Assembly (NCBI GenBank): GCA_028641055.1
Contig: CM054057.1
Coordinates: forward strand, 574,430,610 to 574,494,609
Length of the DNA: 64,000 nt
Direction of reading: 5' to 3'
Origin: Alopecurus myosuroides
Lineage: Eukaryota; Streptophyta; Magnoliopsida; Poales; Poaceae
Below are positions 35,101 to 46,330 of this stretch, in pieces; position 1 is the stretch's first letter, and every line of letters starts with the position of its first letter. A program made the translations under genes and the position numbers. A model generated the notes under the pieces. It saw only the letters and a list, made by a program, of their open reading frames with translations, searched no databases and had not been told where the DNA came from.

Positions 35101-36080
35101 TCTGTGGTTTTTCACGACAGATGTACTGGATCTGGTGGATTGTGTACACCTCTGCAGAGTAAAACTATTCGGAATAGCCGCGTCCTCGGATATGGACAGT
35201 GGAATGGCCATGTAGCTAGCATTGTGTCAATGTTTTCATAGAGGTGTTTTGAAAAGGAGTTGGAACTTGTGAAGTGTTGAAAGAAGGAACTTTGTACCAA
35301 TGAGGTACGGATGAAGAAAAGCCAGAAGTTATTTTACAAGAAGTTTTGCAAATAAAATCTTTCTTTTCTACACAAAAAAACTGGAAGTTGATTCCAAGAA
35401 GTTTTGCAAAGAGAAAACTTTTTTTAACAAAGTTTTTACAAAACCTCTTGTACATGTGATATCTACAAGAGAAAGAAAACCACATTAATTTTTTTAAAGT
35501 ATCTTCTTCAACAAAGATATAGAGATTTTCAAAATCAACTATGATATATCTTTCATATATCATGGATAGTGAACCCTATGTATAGCCTACCTACTCCACC
35601 ATATAAGAATACTTGCATTCTGTAAGCTACATGATGTGTGTCTTGCTTAGTACATTCAAACATACTCATATTGGTTTCGTCCTTGGTATTTACTTGCTAG
35701 ACTTTGAGGAGGAGTCTCAGAAGGAGATCTACCAGGAGGAGTACTGCGCTGTTGGACTTGCGAACTAGGATCGTCTCCTGGTCAGCAGCCTGTAGGTTAA
35801 GGCGTGACTTGGGATGTACTACGTTGTGTGTGTTTTAGTCTTCCGCTGTGTGTGTTGTGTGCTTGCCCTGCGCGGCAGTTGTGTTAGACTTGGTCATGTG
35901 ACCATGTCTCTTTTGTAAGACCTCTGTGTAACCATGTAATGGATGATGTATCAGAATGCCAACTTGATATGTTGTTCACGACTGGTGTGATCTGATATCG
36001 TGAATGTATGCATATCGGAGGTCCTTGAGTAGTGGTTCGGGGATCCTTATATACTTCCACTCTGCAAACCATCCTATATG
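32198..36080 (+). mobile_element. Right part of large-LTR Gypsy LTR (continuation of 4475-5122)
   Basis: About 3.9 kb with no credible gene. The first 2 kb is T/G-rich with runs of TTGTTTG. The part from 34560 resembles in layout the second half of the LTR at 48374-53091: a segment of CACCGGAGG type, then a GC-rich part with CTCGGAC, then a final part with stop-rich GTGTGTTGTG text (35820-35880). I infer it is the remainder of the LTR begun at 4475, displaced by the LINE and elements A and B. A (TA)n tract lies at about 34525-34539. No clean CA end was found; it stops near 36080. Confidence 0.5.
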
Positions 36081-36412
36081 ATATTTTCTCTACTCATGAT
36101 ATGACTCTACTAAAAAGTAAAAAGGTGAAAGATAAAGATGTGATACCACGACACTCCCCCAAGCTTGGAACAAGCCAAGGGGATGCCAATGCCAATGACG
36201 AATTAATTCTTCGGTGGAGGTGGTAAATCCTTCCCATCATCAAACTTCCAAGGTAGGGGCTCTCCATCAACCAAAGATGACTTGGTATCCAATATCCTGA
36301 AACTGGCAGCAAAACGTATACGTTTAAACCTGTGTTCATATTCCCAGTTCTGATTATGCACATCGTAGAGTTGTGCTTGTAATTTGTTGGTGGTCTTGGT
36401 GAGTGAGAAGAT
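36081..36412 (-). mobile_element. Small retroelement fragment with PPT-like sequence
   Basis: The minus strand has TTCCAAGCTTGGGGGAGTG (plus 36152-36170), the kind of purine-rich sequence found just before a 3' LTR in grass Gypsy elements. No coding frame was recognised. Element C is inserted directly after it. Confidence 0.4.
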
Positions 36413-37958
36413 TGATACGTCTCTAACGTATCTATAATTTCTGATGCTCCATGCTAATATTATGCCAATTGCTAAATGTTTTATCCCTTCTTTATGTCAT
36501 TTTTACATGTTTTTCGGGACTAACCTATTAACAAGATGCCAAGTGCTAGTTCCCTATTTTCTGCTGTTTTTGGTTTCATAAAAGTTGTTCTGGAAATATT
36601 CTCGGAATTGGACCCCACAAAGCCCGAAGTGCCTATTTTCCCCGGAAGCATCCAGAAGACCGAAGAGGAGACGAAGAGAGGCATCAGGGGGCCCACACCA
36701 TGGGGTGGCGCACCCCACCGCCTCCGCCCTTTCGCCTATTTATGCCCCCCGGATGGAAAACCCTAAACACTTGATCAAATATCCCCGACAAGGTCCACAG
36801 ACGCCGTCACCGTCAACCCTAGATCAGGGGGTTCTGAAGCTGTCTCCGACACCCTGCCGGAGAGTAAATCATCACCAGAGGCCTCTACATCACCATGCCT
36901 GCCTCCGGAGTGATGCGTGAGTAGTTCATCCTTAGACTACGGGTCCATAGCAGTAGCTAGATGGTTGTCTTCTCCTCACATGCCTACCTTTTTAGATCTC
37001 TTGAGCTGCCTAACATGATCAAGATTGATATTATGTAATTCTATGTGTTGTGTTTGCTGGGATCCGATGAATATTGAACTTATGCCAAGTTGATTATAGT
37101 CTTTATTTGCATATGTTATTTGTGATCTTGCATGCTTTCCGTTGCTAGTGGTTGCTCTGGCCAAGTAGTTTCTAGTGACTCCAAGAGGGAGTATTTATGC
37201 TCGATAGTGGGTTCATGCCTCATTTTCGCCTTTCTCGAGTGACAGAAACGTGAAGGGGGAGGATGTGTTGTCGCCACTAGGGAGAAAATAACGGTGAGAG
37301 TGCCCGCGTGTACAATCATTGCTTACATTACACACTTTTTTTAATGCAGTTATCTGTTGCTTGCAACTTAATACCTAAGGGGGTTCTTATGATAACCTGA
37401 GGGTGGATTATTAGTCAGAGATGCAGTCGGATTACGGTGTATGTATATTGTTGTAATGCCCGCACTAAATATCATAGTAGTCATCATGTCATTAATGTTC
37501 ACTACGGTGCAACCTTTATTTGTTAATTGCCCAGCTGTAATTTGTTCATCCAACATGCTATCTTTTATGGAGAGACACTACTAGTGAACCCATGAACCCC
37601 GGTCCATTTTCTAACACTGTTAAAACAAGCCTCTACAATTTTCTGCTTTCTTTACTTACATCAAGCATACACCATTTTCCACACTATACGTCTAATCTTT
37701 GTTTTCAGCAAGACCGGTGAGATTGACAACCTCACTGTACCGTTGGGACAAATATTTTGGTTGTGTTGTGCGCAGGTTCCACGTTGTTGCTGACACCGGT
37801 GAGCCATCACCACCGTTAGTGACATCAACCTTCCGAAGGTCCTCTTTCTCCTACTGGATTGATAACCTTGGTTCTTAACTAAGGGGAAAACTCCTACCGT
37901 TGTGCTCATCACACCCTCCTCTTGGGGTATCCCAACGAGTGCAAGATCTGTACCATCA
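36413..37958 (+). repeat. Element C 5' LTR
   Basis: 1,546 bp, TGATACGTCTCTAACGTATC to TGTACCATCA. Start hairpin GATACGT/ACGTATC; here the second arm has a shifted loop (CTCTA). TATA-like TATTTATG at 36737-36744. Confidence 0.85.
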
Positions 37959-37969
37959 AGGAATTTTTT

Positions 37970-37989
37970 TTGGTGCTGTTGCCTAGGAG
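37970..37989 (+). promoter_or_regulatory. Decayed PBS of element C
   Basis: TGGTGCTGTTGCCTAGGAGA matches element A's TGGCGCCATTGCCGAGGAGA at 15 of 20 positions and has the same spacing from the LTR. Several changes suggest loss of priming. Confidence 0.55.
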
Positions 37990-38142
37990 AAGGAAGTCTT
38001 CTGGCAAGGGGAGTCTCTCACTCTCAACCTCTTTATTTTGTTATTTGTCTTGTTTATTTTTGTTTGTTTTTGCTTCTCTTTATAAAAAACACAAAAAAAA
38101 TAGTTTAGTTTATAGCATAGAAATCAACTCAAGTATTTTCAA

Positions 38143-39452
38143 GTGAAGCATTCACTTGCTATTTTTTCTTTATCATGCTTGCTATCAATGTTTGATGTCT
38201 TTGAAACTAGATTATTTAGGAAAGGTGGGTTCACGGATGAACAACAAAAACATTATAAGGAACACCGCTTGTCACAAAAAGGGATACACTTATGGGAGCA
38301 AATTGATAAATTGCATGACTATGCTAAAAACTTGTGCTCCACCTATAATGTTACTTATTGCTTTGATAAATCTTGCTGCTGTAGGAGGTATAAACACCTC
38401 CCTTTTCAATGTGAGTATAATGATAATGTTACCATATCTTCTTATGTTAAGGGAAATTATGAATTTTATGATGTGGAACAAATTGAAGAATTTATTGCTT
38501 GGAAGGGTGCATTCGAAATTGCCTATTTGCTTGAAAGTATTGATGATACACCTTATAAATATGAGATTTATGCTATACTTGAATATTGCTTTGATAATTA
38601 CAAGGATAGTAATTACTACATAATGGAATATCTTGATAAATGCTCTCAACCTAAGGACGAGACTAACGCCTTGCAGGAGCCTATGGAAGAAGAAATTGCT
38701 GAATCTGGAAGCTCATTGGATGAAAAAGAGGAGGAGAGTGATGATCAAGAGGGGGAAGAATGGAGATACCCATGTAAAACTCCCAATGATAGTAACTCTT
38801 TAACTCATACATTACTTGATGAAATTGATACTTGCTATACTTGTGATCTTGATACTACTATGAATGAAACTTGTGAGATATTGCTACTGTTATTTATGAT
38901 AATCCATGCTACTTGGATAAATCTTATGATAATGCTCTTGATGATGGTGCTATGTTACTTGATGTTATAAATCATAATGCTACTGAAAATAAAATTTCTA
39001 TAATGTGTCCTACACCTTTTAAGAGTAACCAATTATCTTTTTTTGCTATTGCTAAATGTGGGGGAAAAGAAGAGCTGATTTTAAATTTTGATCCCACTGT
39101 TTTTGAGCTTGATATGAATTGTGTGCTTTTAGACCATGACAAACATGCTTTATGTGATAATTATTTTGTTGAGTTTGTTCATGATGCTAATGAAAATTAT
39201 TATGAGAGATAAAAATTTGGTTGTAGGAATTTTCATGTTACTAAAACACCTCTCTTTGTGTTTAAAGTTTTGAAGTTGCTCTTGTTCAACCTTCCCATGG
39301 TCTCTAGTTTGAGCTTCTTTGATTTATTTATTTACAAGATTCCTATGCATAGGAAGTGTGTTAGACTTAAATTTGTTTTATACTTGCTTCTTGATGCTCT
39401 CTTTTGCTTAATTCATATTTCTTATGTCAGCATCTTTGCATTCTATGCCTAG
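38143..39452 (+). pseudogene. Element C hypothetical protein, broken
   Basis: I do not recognise this protein. The first frame (38143, MKHSLAIFSLS) gives FDVFETRLFRKGGFTDEQQ, a Cys/His-rich patch (YCFDKSCCCRRYKHLPFQC, about 38357-38413) that could bind metal, a helical acidic region, and a Glu/Asp-rich stretch (38680-38760). Near 38879 a 2-base insertion-like shift moves the reading to the frame of 38913-39212. After TAA at 39210-39212 the same frame stays open to 39452 with a hydrophobic, basic tail (MHRKCVRLKFVLYLLLDALF). The total would be about 435 residues. The final TAG (39450) lies within the first bases of the chassis shared with element A. It is unrelated to element A's ORF and is not gag or pol. 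Confidence 0.5.
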
Positions 39453-42155
39453 CTGAAAGGCGTTAAAGAAAAGCGCTACCGGGAGACCACCCGTTTTATT
39501 TCTCCGTTTTCAAACCGTTTTCCTTCATTTTATTTTGTGTGCTTTGAACCTGGGTGTTTTCTATTTCCTTAGAAACCCTGCTGTATCTTTTCTTTTGTGT
39601 TTTTGTTGAGCCAAGTAATTGCTCTAGTGGAAAGTTGAGGCTATATTTCGGATTTCTGCGCAGGAAACAGATTTCTGCTGTCCACTGTTTATTCCGTATA
39701 AAATCACATAAAATTCAAAATGACCTGAGTTTTTTGTGCATAATCATGGGGTGTATACGCAACTTTTCTTAGTTTAACACATTTTGATTTGAGTAACAGA
39801 AGATTTTCGAAAAAAATCATCTTTACTTGCTATCCTGTTTTGACAGATTTCTGCCAATAATTGCATTTGCATCTTAATCTTTTTCTTTTGGTTTTCTTTT
39901 GAGAAAAAGAGTTTTAAAAGAATTTGTGACAGTATCTAATGTGTTTTTGAGTGTTGAACTTGTGTTGAAACTGAACCTTGTGAATTTATTATTTCGATTG
40001 CACTAACGTTGCTAATGAAGATTGTGAGAAGTTTGGTGTGAAGGAAGTTTTCAAGGGTCAAGAGAAGAGGATGATATGATGTGATCAAGAAGTATGAAAA
40101 GCCTAAGCTTGGGGATGCCTCGGTGGTACATCCAAGAAAATTCCAAGACGACTCAAGCGTCTAAGATTGGGGATGCCCAAGGCATCCCCTTCTTCATCAA
40201 CAAATTATCAGGCCACTTCTAGTGAAACTATATTTTTATTCGGTCACATCTTATGTGCTTTACTTGGAGCGTCTTTTATTTTTTTTCACTTTGTTTTTGT
40301 TTTTTGATGTCAGTTTGTTTTTATTTTTGCAATAAACTTGGTTAGATCCCAGCATTCTTTTATTGGAGAGTGACACGCTCCACTTTTTCATGGGAATACT
40401 TTGTATTCTTAATCTTTGTCTGGCTGCTGCATTTATTTAGCTCATGTTTTGCATGCATCTCTTATTAGAGCTGTTAGTTTTAGTAGTATTATGTGAGTAC
40501 TATCATGTTTTCTTGCTATAGCATTTAGAGAGTTTTTGTTAAAACATATCTTGTATGGTTCTTGTTGGGAGAAGAAACTGCTGTTTAAAGTAGAATTTAT
40601 AATGGTGCAAGTAGAGGCTTGTATAGACTGTTGCCAGAACTTTTTCATGCCATGATAAATGTTATTTTAGTTCTAAAGCTTTGTGATGTTGAGTAGCATG
40701 AATAGCCTCAAATATCTGAGAGTGTTAATATGTCATTGAAAGATTCATGAGTTGTTCTTGTCATAAGGAAGCATAAATTTTTGGTATTCTCTTTCGAATG
40801 TTTTATTTGGTTGGCTTGGCGCATGATCACACCATGTTTATGACTATGAACCAGTCACGAATAGCCTCCATGAACACTTAGTTTTTGAACTATGATACCG
40901 CTTATGCTTTAATAGATGATGTTTATGTCGCGATGCATGATTATGGCTCTTATGCTCTCTTGATTTGTCGCTCCCAGTCTTTTGCTAGCATCCACCTATA
41001 CTGAGTATGAGCTCTACTCATGCATCCAACTCCCTAAAAACCTCCCATTGTGTCCACCATACCTACCTACTTGTGTAATTTAACTGGAACTCCGAGTAAA
41101 TTACTCATGTGTTACCTTTAAAGCCTTCAAAATTACTCCTGCTTTATGTTCCTTTTTTTGCTCATGAGGACGTCAATAGAGAATCTTTATATCACTTGTT
41201 GATTGGATTTCACACCCTGGACTAGTGGCTTCATCCGCTTATCCAAATGATAGAAGAGATGGCAGCAGGGTGCCCAGCCCCAAATTAATACACACAAAAT
41301 CTATTCACTATTTTTGCCCCTGATTTATCAGTCAAAGCATAATTGTGTAAACAAAAGAGAAAGAGGGATGACGTTCTACCCAGATGCGTCCTTCACATGG
41401 AAGCCGCTCTTGTGAATCTAGTTGGCTTGTGACGTACTGTATTTTCTGTTTACCATTCGTTGACATTAGCATACATATCCCAAAATATAGACACTCCTCC
41501 ATGGTATGTGATTGTTAGCAGCCACCCGAGGATTCGGTTAGCCATGGTTTGTGAAAGATGGATGGGAGGAGTGTCAAACTTTTAATACCTCTGTTTAATA
41601 AAATAAAAATCTCTAGCACATGAGTGATCCCTGCTTCCCTCCGCGAAGGGCCTTTCTTTTTCTTTTATGTTGAGTATCCATCTTCTAACTTTATGCACAG
41701 TTGAGAGAGCATTTTTTCCATTCTTAGTTCTATGTGCAATGTCCCATAAACACCAATAATTATTTCATGATATGATATTATTTGTTCTTAAATTATTTGC
41801 CCTAGTCTTCCTCATGAACTTTGAAGGCGTCCTGTCATTTATGTTTTGCCCTACTCTTAAGGACTAGCGAAATATCACTTTGTCGTGCTTTCTCTATACC
41901 CGAAACAAACGTTTATCTTTCTTTACATTATTATTCATGATCCTTTATTTGAGATACTCTTCATGATGAAAAGTTATTGCTTTGCTTTGTTATTAAAATT
42001 CTATTTTTCATGTTTATGTTTGAAGTTCTATGATCATAGATTGCATATGCCTTTACTTTTTTATGATCGAGATTATGTTAGTAGCATGTCACCTCAGAAA
42101 TTATTGTTTTATTGTTTACCTACTCGAGGACGTAGGAACTAAGCTTGGGGATGCT
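39453..42155 (+). other. Element C 3' noncoding chassis and PPT
   Basis: Collinear with element A 7541-9967 plus 25171-25342, with scattered substitutions and small indels. Extra to A are about 45 bp near 41035-41080 and the hairpin at 41491-41574. It ends AAGCTTGGGGATGCT before the 3' LTR at 42156. No gene was recognised. Confidence 0.8.
41491..41574. repeat. 84-bp hairpin in element C chassis
   Basis: ACACTCCTCCAT at 41491-41502 pairs with ATGGGAGGAGTGT at 41562-41574, with one bulged base. Element A has only AGACAATCAGTGTCAAAG at the homologous site (about 9540-9557). It is either a tiny inverted-repeat insertion or a structural element lost from A. Confidence 0.6.
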
Positions 42156-43082
42156 TGATACGTCTCTAACGTATCTATAATTTCTGATGCTCCATGATAA
42201 TATTATGCCAATTGCTACATGTTTTCTCCCTTTTTATGTCATTTTTACATGTTTTCCGGGACTAACCTATTAACAAGATGCCAAATGCCAGTTCCCTGTT
42301 TTCTGCTGTTTTTGGTTTCAGAAAAGTTGTTCTGCAAATATTCTCGGAATTGGACCCCACAAAGCCCGAAGTGCCTATTTTCCCCGGAAGCATCCAGACG
42401 ACCGAAGAGGAGACGAAGAGGGGCATCAGGGGGCCCACACCATGGGGTGGCGCGCCCCCCTTGGCCGCGCTAGGGGGTGGTGTGGGCCCCCTAGGGCTCC
42501 ACCTCCTCTACCCTTTCTCCTATTTATTCCCCCGGATGGAAAACTCTAAACACATGATCAAATATCCCCGAAAAGTTCCGCAGCCGCCGTCACCGTCAAC
42601 CCTAGATCAAGGAGGTTCTGAAGCTGTCTCCGGCACCCTACCGGAGAGGAAATCATCACCGGAGGCCTCTATATCACCATGCCTGCCTCCAGAGTGATGC
42701 GTGAGTAGTTCATCCTTGGACTACGGGTCCATAGCAGTAGCTAGATGGTTGTCTTCTCCTCATATGCCTCCATGTTTAGATCTCGTGAGCTGCCTAAAAT
42801 GATCGAGATTGATCTTATGTAATTCTATGTGCTGTGTTTGCTGGGATCCGATGAATATTGAAATTATGTAAAGTTGATTATAGTCTTTATTTGCATATGT
42901 TATTTGTTATCATGCATGCTTTCCGTTGCTAGTGGTTGCTCTGGCAAGTAGTTGCTAGTGACTCCAAAAGGTAGTATTTATGTTTGATAGTGGGTTCATG
43001 CCTCCTTTTTGCCTTACTCGAGTGACAGAAACGTGAAGGGGGAGGATGTGATGTTGCCACTAGGAAGAAAACAACGGTGAGG
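42156..43082 (+). repeat. Element C 3' LTR, truncated
   Basis: It follows the PPT region and begins TGATACGTCTCT. It is homologous to the first ~925 bp of the LTR at 36413 and ends at GAAAACAACGGTGAG. Confidence 0.85.
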
Positions 43083-44055
43083 CAAAGATGTGCTGTTGCC
43101 ACTAGTATCAGCTAAAAAACATAGTTCTGTGGGCAAAGATGAACAAATAACCATCACATTTATCTTATTCCACTCGTTTTTACTGAAAAAGCCAAACCAT
43201 GGACAAGAAACCAACAGCAAGCAGAGGCCTTGGTGATACTCCCAGCAGACAACCAAAGTATCAAAGTTCATTCTTCAATCATAGCAGTGCTGGTGTAACA
43301 AGTTGGGCACAAAACTGACAAAGTATGTTCACACAAAGAGCAGGTGCAACATCAGAATTATGACCAGATCAAATTAACAGCCTAGGGAAGAGATCCAGAC
43401 TAACATTTCAACAACCAAAAAATGCATTCGCTCAAAGAGCTATACAATGAGTAAATCGAAGTAAATTTTGGGAGGGCCAAGCTTGGTGAGTTGGGCTTCA
43501 GGTACAGGTATAACATAGATGAAATAGTACAGGACAGCGTAGACTGCGCGGTGAGGCTACTGTACAAAATGTCAAAGTTCATTCTTCAATTATAGCAGCG
43601 CCGATGTAACAAATCGGACACAAAACTGTGCAAATCAATAAGTGATGTAATAGACACAGCTATGCAAGTATACCTCGCAAAATATGTTCACACAAAGAGC
43701 AAGTACAACATAGGAATTATGGACAGATTGCTCACTGAACAAGAGATCGAACTATGGAAAAAATCCAGGATAACATTTCAACAACTAAAGACGCATTAGC
43801 TCAAAGAGCTTGACCAAGAGTAAATTAAAATAAATTTTTGGAGGCAGGGATGAGCATGAGTAAAGTTCTATGTCACAGACAGCTCGCAACATTAACAACA
43901 TGTTCAAGACATGATAATAAGCTAACACCAAATGATGACATCATGGGTGCTACTCCAGCCATCCAAAATAAGATGTTCTAGTGGTAGTAAGAATAGCTAA
44001 GAACAAAAGACATAATCTAAATCAGAAGGAAAAATAAACCAGGAGTCCTGAATAT
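43083..44055 (-). other. 3' flank of F-box pseudogene with tandem duplication
   Basis: Noncoding. It starts with a 19-base repeat of LTR sequence (43087-43105). From 43261 a segment beginning TCAAAGTTCATTCTTCAAT recurs at 43572, and blocks such as GTTCACACAAAGAGCA and ATTAGCTCAAAGAGCT recur with it, so about 310 bp is imperfectly duplicated. It may be the old 3' UTR of the F-box gene or captured with it. Confidence 0.6.
43261..43880. repeat. Imperfect ~311-bp tandem duplication
   Basis: Unit 1 is 43261-43571 and unit 2 43572-43880. Shared blocks are AAGTTCATTCTTCAAT, CACAAAACTG, GTTCACACAAAGAGCA and AACATTTCAACAAC. There is an internal insertion of about 40 bp in unit 2. Confidence 0.7.
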
Positions 44056-45291
44056 TCAGACATGTACCAGGGAGAACGGAGACTCCTCATCTTCTTGCAT
44101 CTCATGACAAGGAATTGGAACAATGCTCTCTTGGAGGCGGTGCTGAGTAAGCCACATACAAAATTGACTTTTTCCAAGGTTCACAATTGCTAAGAACTTG
44201 CCATCAATGTGGCAGCGCAGAACATGTTTTTTATTAAACTTGATTAGTAGCTCACGCTCATTGAGCACAGCCATGTCATTGAACCATTGCACTGGTGAAT
44301 GAAGTGGTGTTTTCTTTTTCTTTTTGAAAGAGGTTAAATAGAGTTGTCGTGATGCTTCCACCATTGACACGTCAATCCGATACTTGAAAGCTCAAATTTC
44401 AGCCTGATAGTCCTGCAGCACCCACACATCCATGGTGGTCAAACTGGGAGTCAAGCTGCTCCATAAAGCAAGGGTCCCGTTCATGTTGAACAACTTCCTA
44501 TGAAGGCACGACTGGGTGGGACTGCGCATCCACCTGAATGACTCAGCTTCTGTGTCAAACACAATAATGTCTCCGCCGCCTTCCGTCATGTCGCTGGCAC
44601 CATGAGGGCACCAGTGCAAACTGCCACCGTGGTGGATTGGTGGTGGATGATAGAACGAACTGCGGCACAGCTCCTTCAGCAATTTCTGTTCCACGGAAGG
44701 GGATGAGACTACTGGCATTCTGACTGGAACCTGTCTCGACCCGTCGGATCCCACCGTGAGGACATACAAGCTGGATTTAGAAAACTGTTGTGACCATGAG
44801 ACAAAAGGCACCATGTATTCTCCAGTTGGATGGTGCCGGTACAAACCGATCACGGAGTTGTTCAAGGGATGCCAACTTGAGGCAACGGTAGGAGAGCATG
44901 CTTGCGGATGACCGGGTTGCAGATGTAGTATCGGGATCTCTGGTAGACGATGATGAAGCCATCACAGGAAGCGCAAAGCGAATTCTTGTAACGATTTTTG
45001 GCGCCTGGGAAGCTGTTCGTTGGAGGCGCCACTACCGGCGTTGCGGAAGACGACGAGACTGGCAGGCAGCCCCCGCCCGTTGATGATGGGGAGCGACGGC
45101 TGGCGGCGGTGGTGTTCGAGCATGAATCCATGAGTGGAGGTGGCACTGTGCCACGACATGCTGACAGCACGGCAGCTACCGATGTCTTTGGACGGCAACT
45201 GGATGAGGATCTTGTCAATGATCTCCCCAGGCAGGTCCTCGAGCAGGGTACTGCCTCTTCTGTCCGGCATGGTGCTAAAAACAAGCGGCAA
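44056..45291 (-). pseudogene. F-box protein gene, broken
   Basis: Reading from 45291 (MPLVFSTMPDRRG), the F-box domain LLEDLPGEIIDKILIQLPSK is followed by CRAVSMSWHSAT, the usual F-box hallmark. Then comes an F-box-associated region: CDGFIIVYQRSRYYICNP, GEYMVPFVSW, and a C-terminus ending SPFSLVHV* at 44056. Grass genomes carry very many F-box genes of this kind; the product would be the substrate-binding part of an SCF ubiquitin ligase. Lesions are a frame change at the A5 run near 45000, another near 44875, and an in-frame TGA at about 44391-44393. The remaining frames are otherwise well preserved over 400 codons, so decay is recent or some lesions are sequencing errors. No introns are needed. 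The substrate cannot be inferred. Confidence 0.8.
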
Positions 45292-45930
45292 TGTTTAGCG
45301 AATTGCTTCGGGAGACGGCTACAACTAAGGAAACAAGTAAGAAAATTACACGGCTGGAACCGGAAGACACACATCAAAGTAAGATGGTCCAGCGACGACG
45401 GCGAGCAGTGCCTGCAACCTGAGTGCTTTCCTTGTATTCTGGGCATGAATACACGGGAGATGTGAGCAAATGCAGAAGAGAAAAAAATACACCGGACAAG
45501 AGAGAGAAGACCAGTTTGGGCGGCGGAGCTCATAGATTGTGTGCTTCAGCGAACATCAAGCGAGTGAGGATGGCATGTAACTGACCATATTTGTTCTTTC
45601 ATTTATTTGCATGGAGTAGCACTATTCTGTTGATTAGCGGTTTCTTAGCTGCATAGTAACTTCTGACACTCAATGGTAATATTGTAATGATAGTTTTGAG
45701 TATCAATGGAAATGCTCAGGCTACTTATTTCACTTGTGGACTGTGTAACCTCTAGGGTTTGCCATCATTATTGCCCTTAAAATCGTAATTTTGGGGCATT
45801 CTGCATGTTTGAATATTCGCCGATGCAGCAATTTTTTTCCTGTATTGTCGACACGCTCAGTGTAAGGTCTAGCTATGGTACCTAAGTTTGTAAATTCTGA
45901 ATTTGGTGAGACATAACGAAGCTATTTGTT

Positions 45931-46083
45931 AATATTTTGCTTGCACTTTTTTCTAGAAGTGAGCTCTGCATATAATGATTGGTCCTCCTAAATAATGAAT
46001 ATAGCTTTAATATTTTGCTTGAACCCTTTTACTAGTGAGCTCGGCCAATAATGATTGGTCCTCCTAAATATTGGATATATGTC
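45931..46083. repeat. 78-bp imperfect tandem duplication
   Basis: AATATTTTGCTTG starts each copy (45931 and 46009), and AATGATTGGTCCTCCTAAAT recurs in each. About 85 percent identical by eye. Confidence 0.8.
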
Positions 46084-46266
46084 CTTCTAAATATTGGTAG
46101 TAAAATCTATGCTCTGCTATGGCCTTCATATGCACCATGATCATGGAACATATAGTGAAATCTAGGAAAAAGTCGATGCTTCAAGCCAACTCTTATTCTT
46201 CTGTACCAATGTGAATTTCTAATGCCACTACCTACATACTCCTTTGCGCAATCCGTGAAAACTACG

Positions 46267-46287
46267 GGCGCGGCGTGCCGCCGCGCC
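46267..46287. repeat. GC-rich perfect hairpin
   Basis: GGCGCGGCG-TGC-CGCCGCGCC: 9-bp arms with a 3-base loop, in an AT-rich setting. Such GC hairpins occur at the ends of some small grass transposons; no partner end was found. Confidence 0.5.
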
Positions 46288-46330
46288 AACACTTCCTAGT
46301 AGTAGTAGTAGGCTAGTTGGGACACAGATG

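Larger units (their letters stand above)
36413..43082 (+). mobile_element. Element C: non-autonomous Athila-like element, 3' LTR truncated
   Basis: The 5' LTR is 36413-37958, the interior 37959-42155 and the partial 3' LTR 42156-43082. It is the same family as element A by LTR start (TGATACGTCTCT), LTR end, leader, and the 3' chassis from 39446. Its ORF differs completely from that of element A. The 3' LTR stops near 43082, where a second short copy of its last 19 bases (43087-43105 versus 43045-43063) marks the breakpoint. Loss of the 3' target duplication prevents a TSD check; the left flank 5-mer is AAGAT. Confidence 0.85.
45292..46330. other. Upstream flank of F-box pseudogene
   Basis: No gene was recognised. 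It contains a 78-bp tandem duplication (45931-46083) and a perfect GC-rich inverted repeat (46267-46287) followed by a short (TAG)n run at 46298-46312. A promoter for the F-box gene could lie in 45292-45600, but I see no clear TATA box. Confidence 0.5.
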
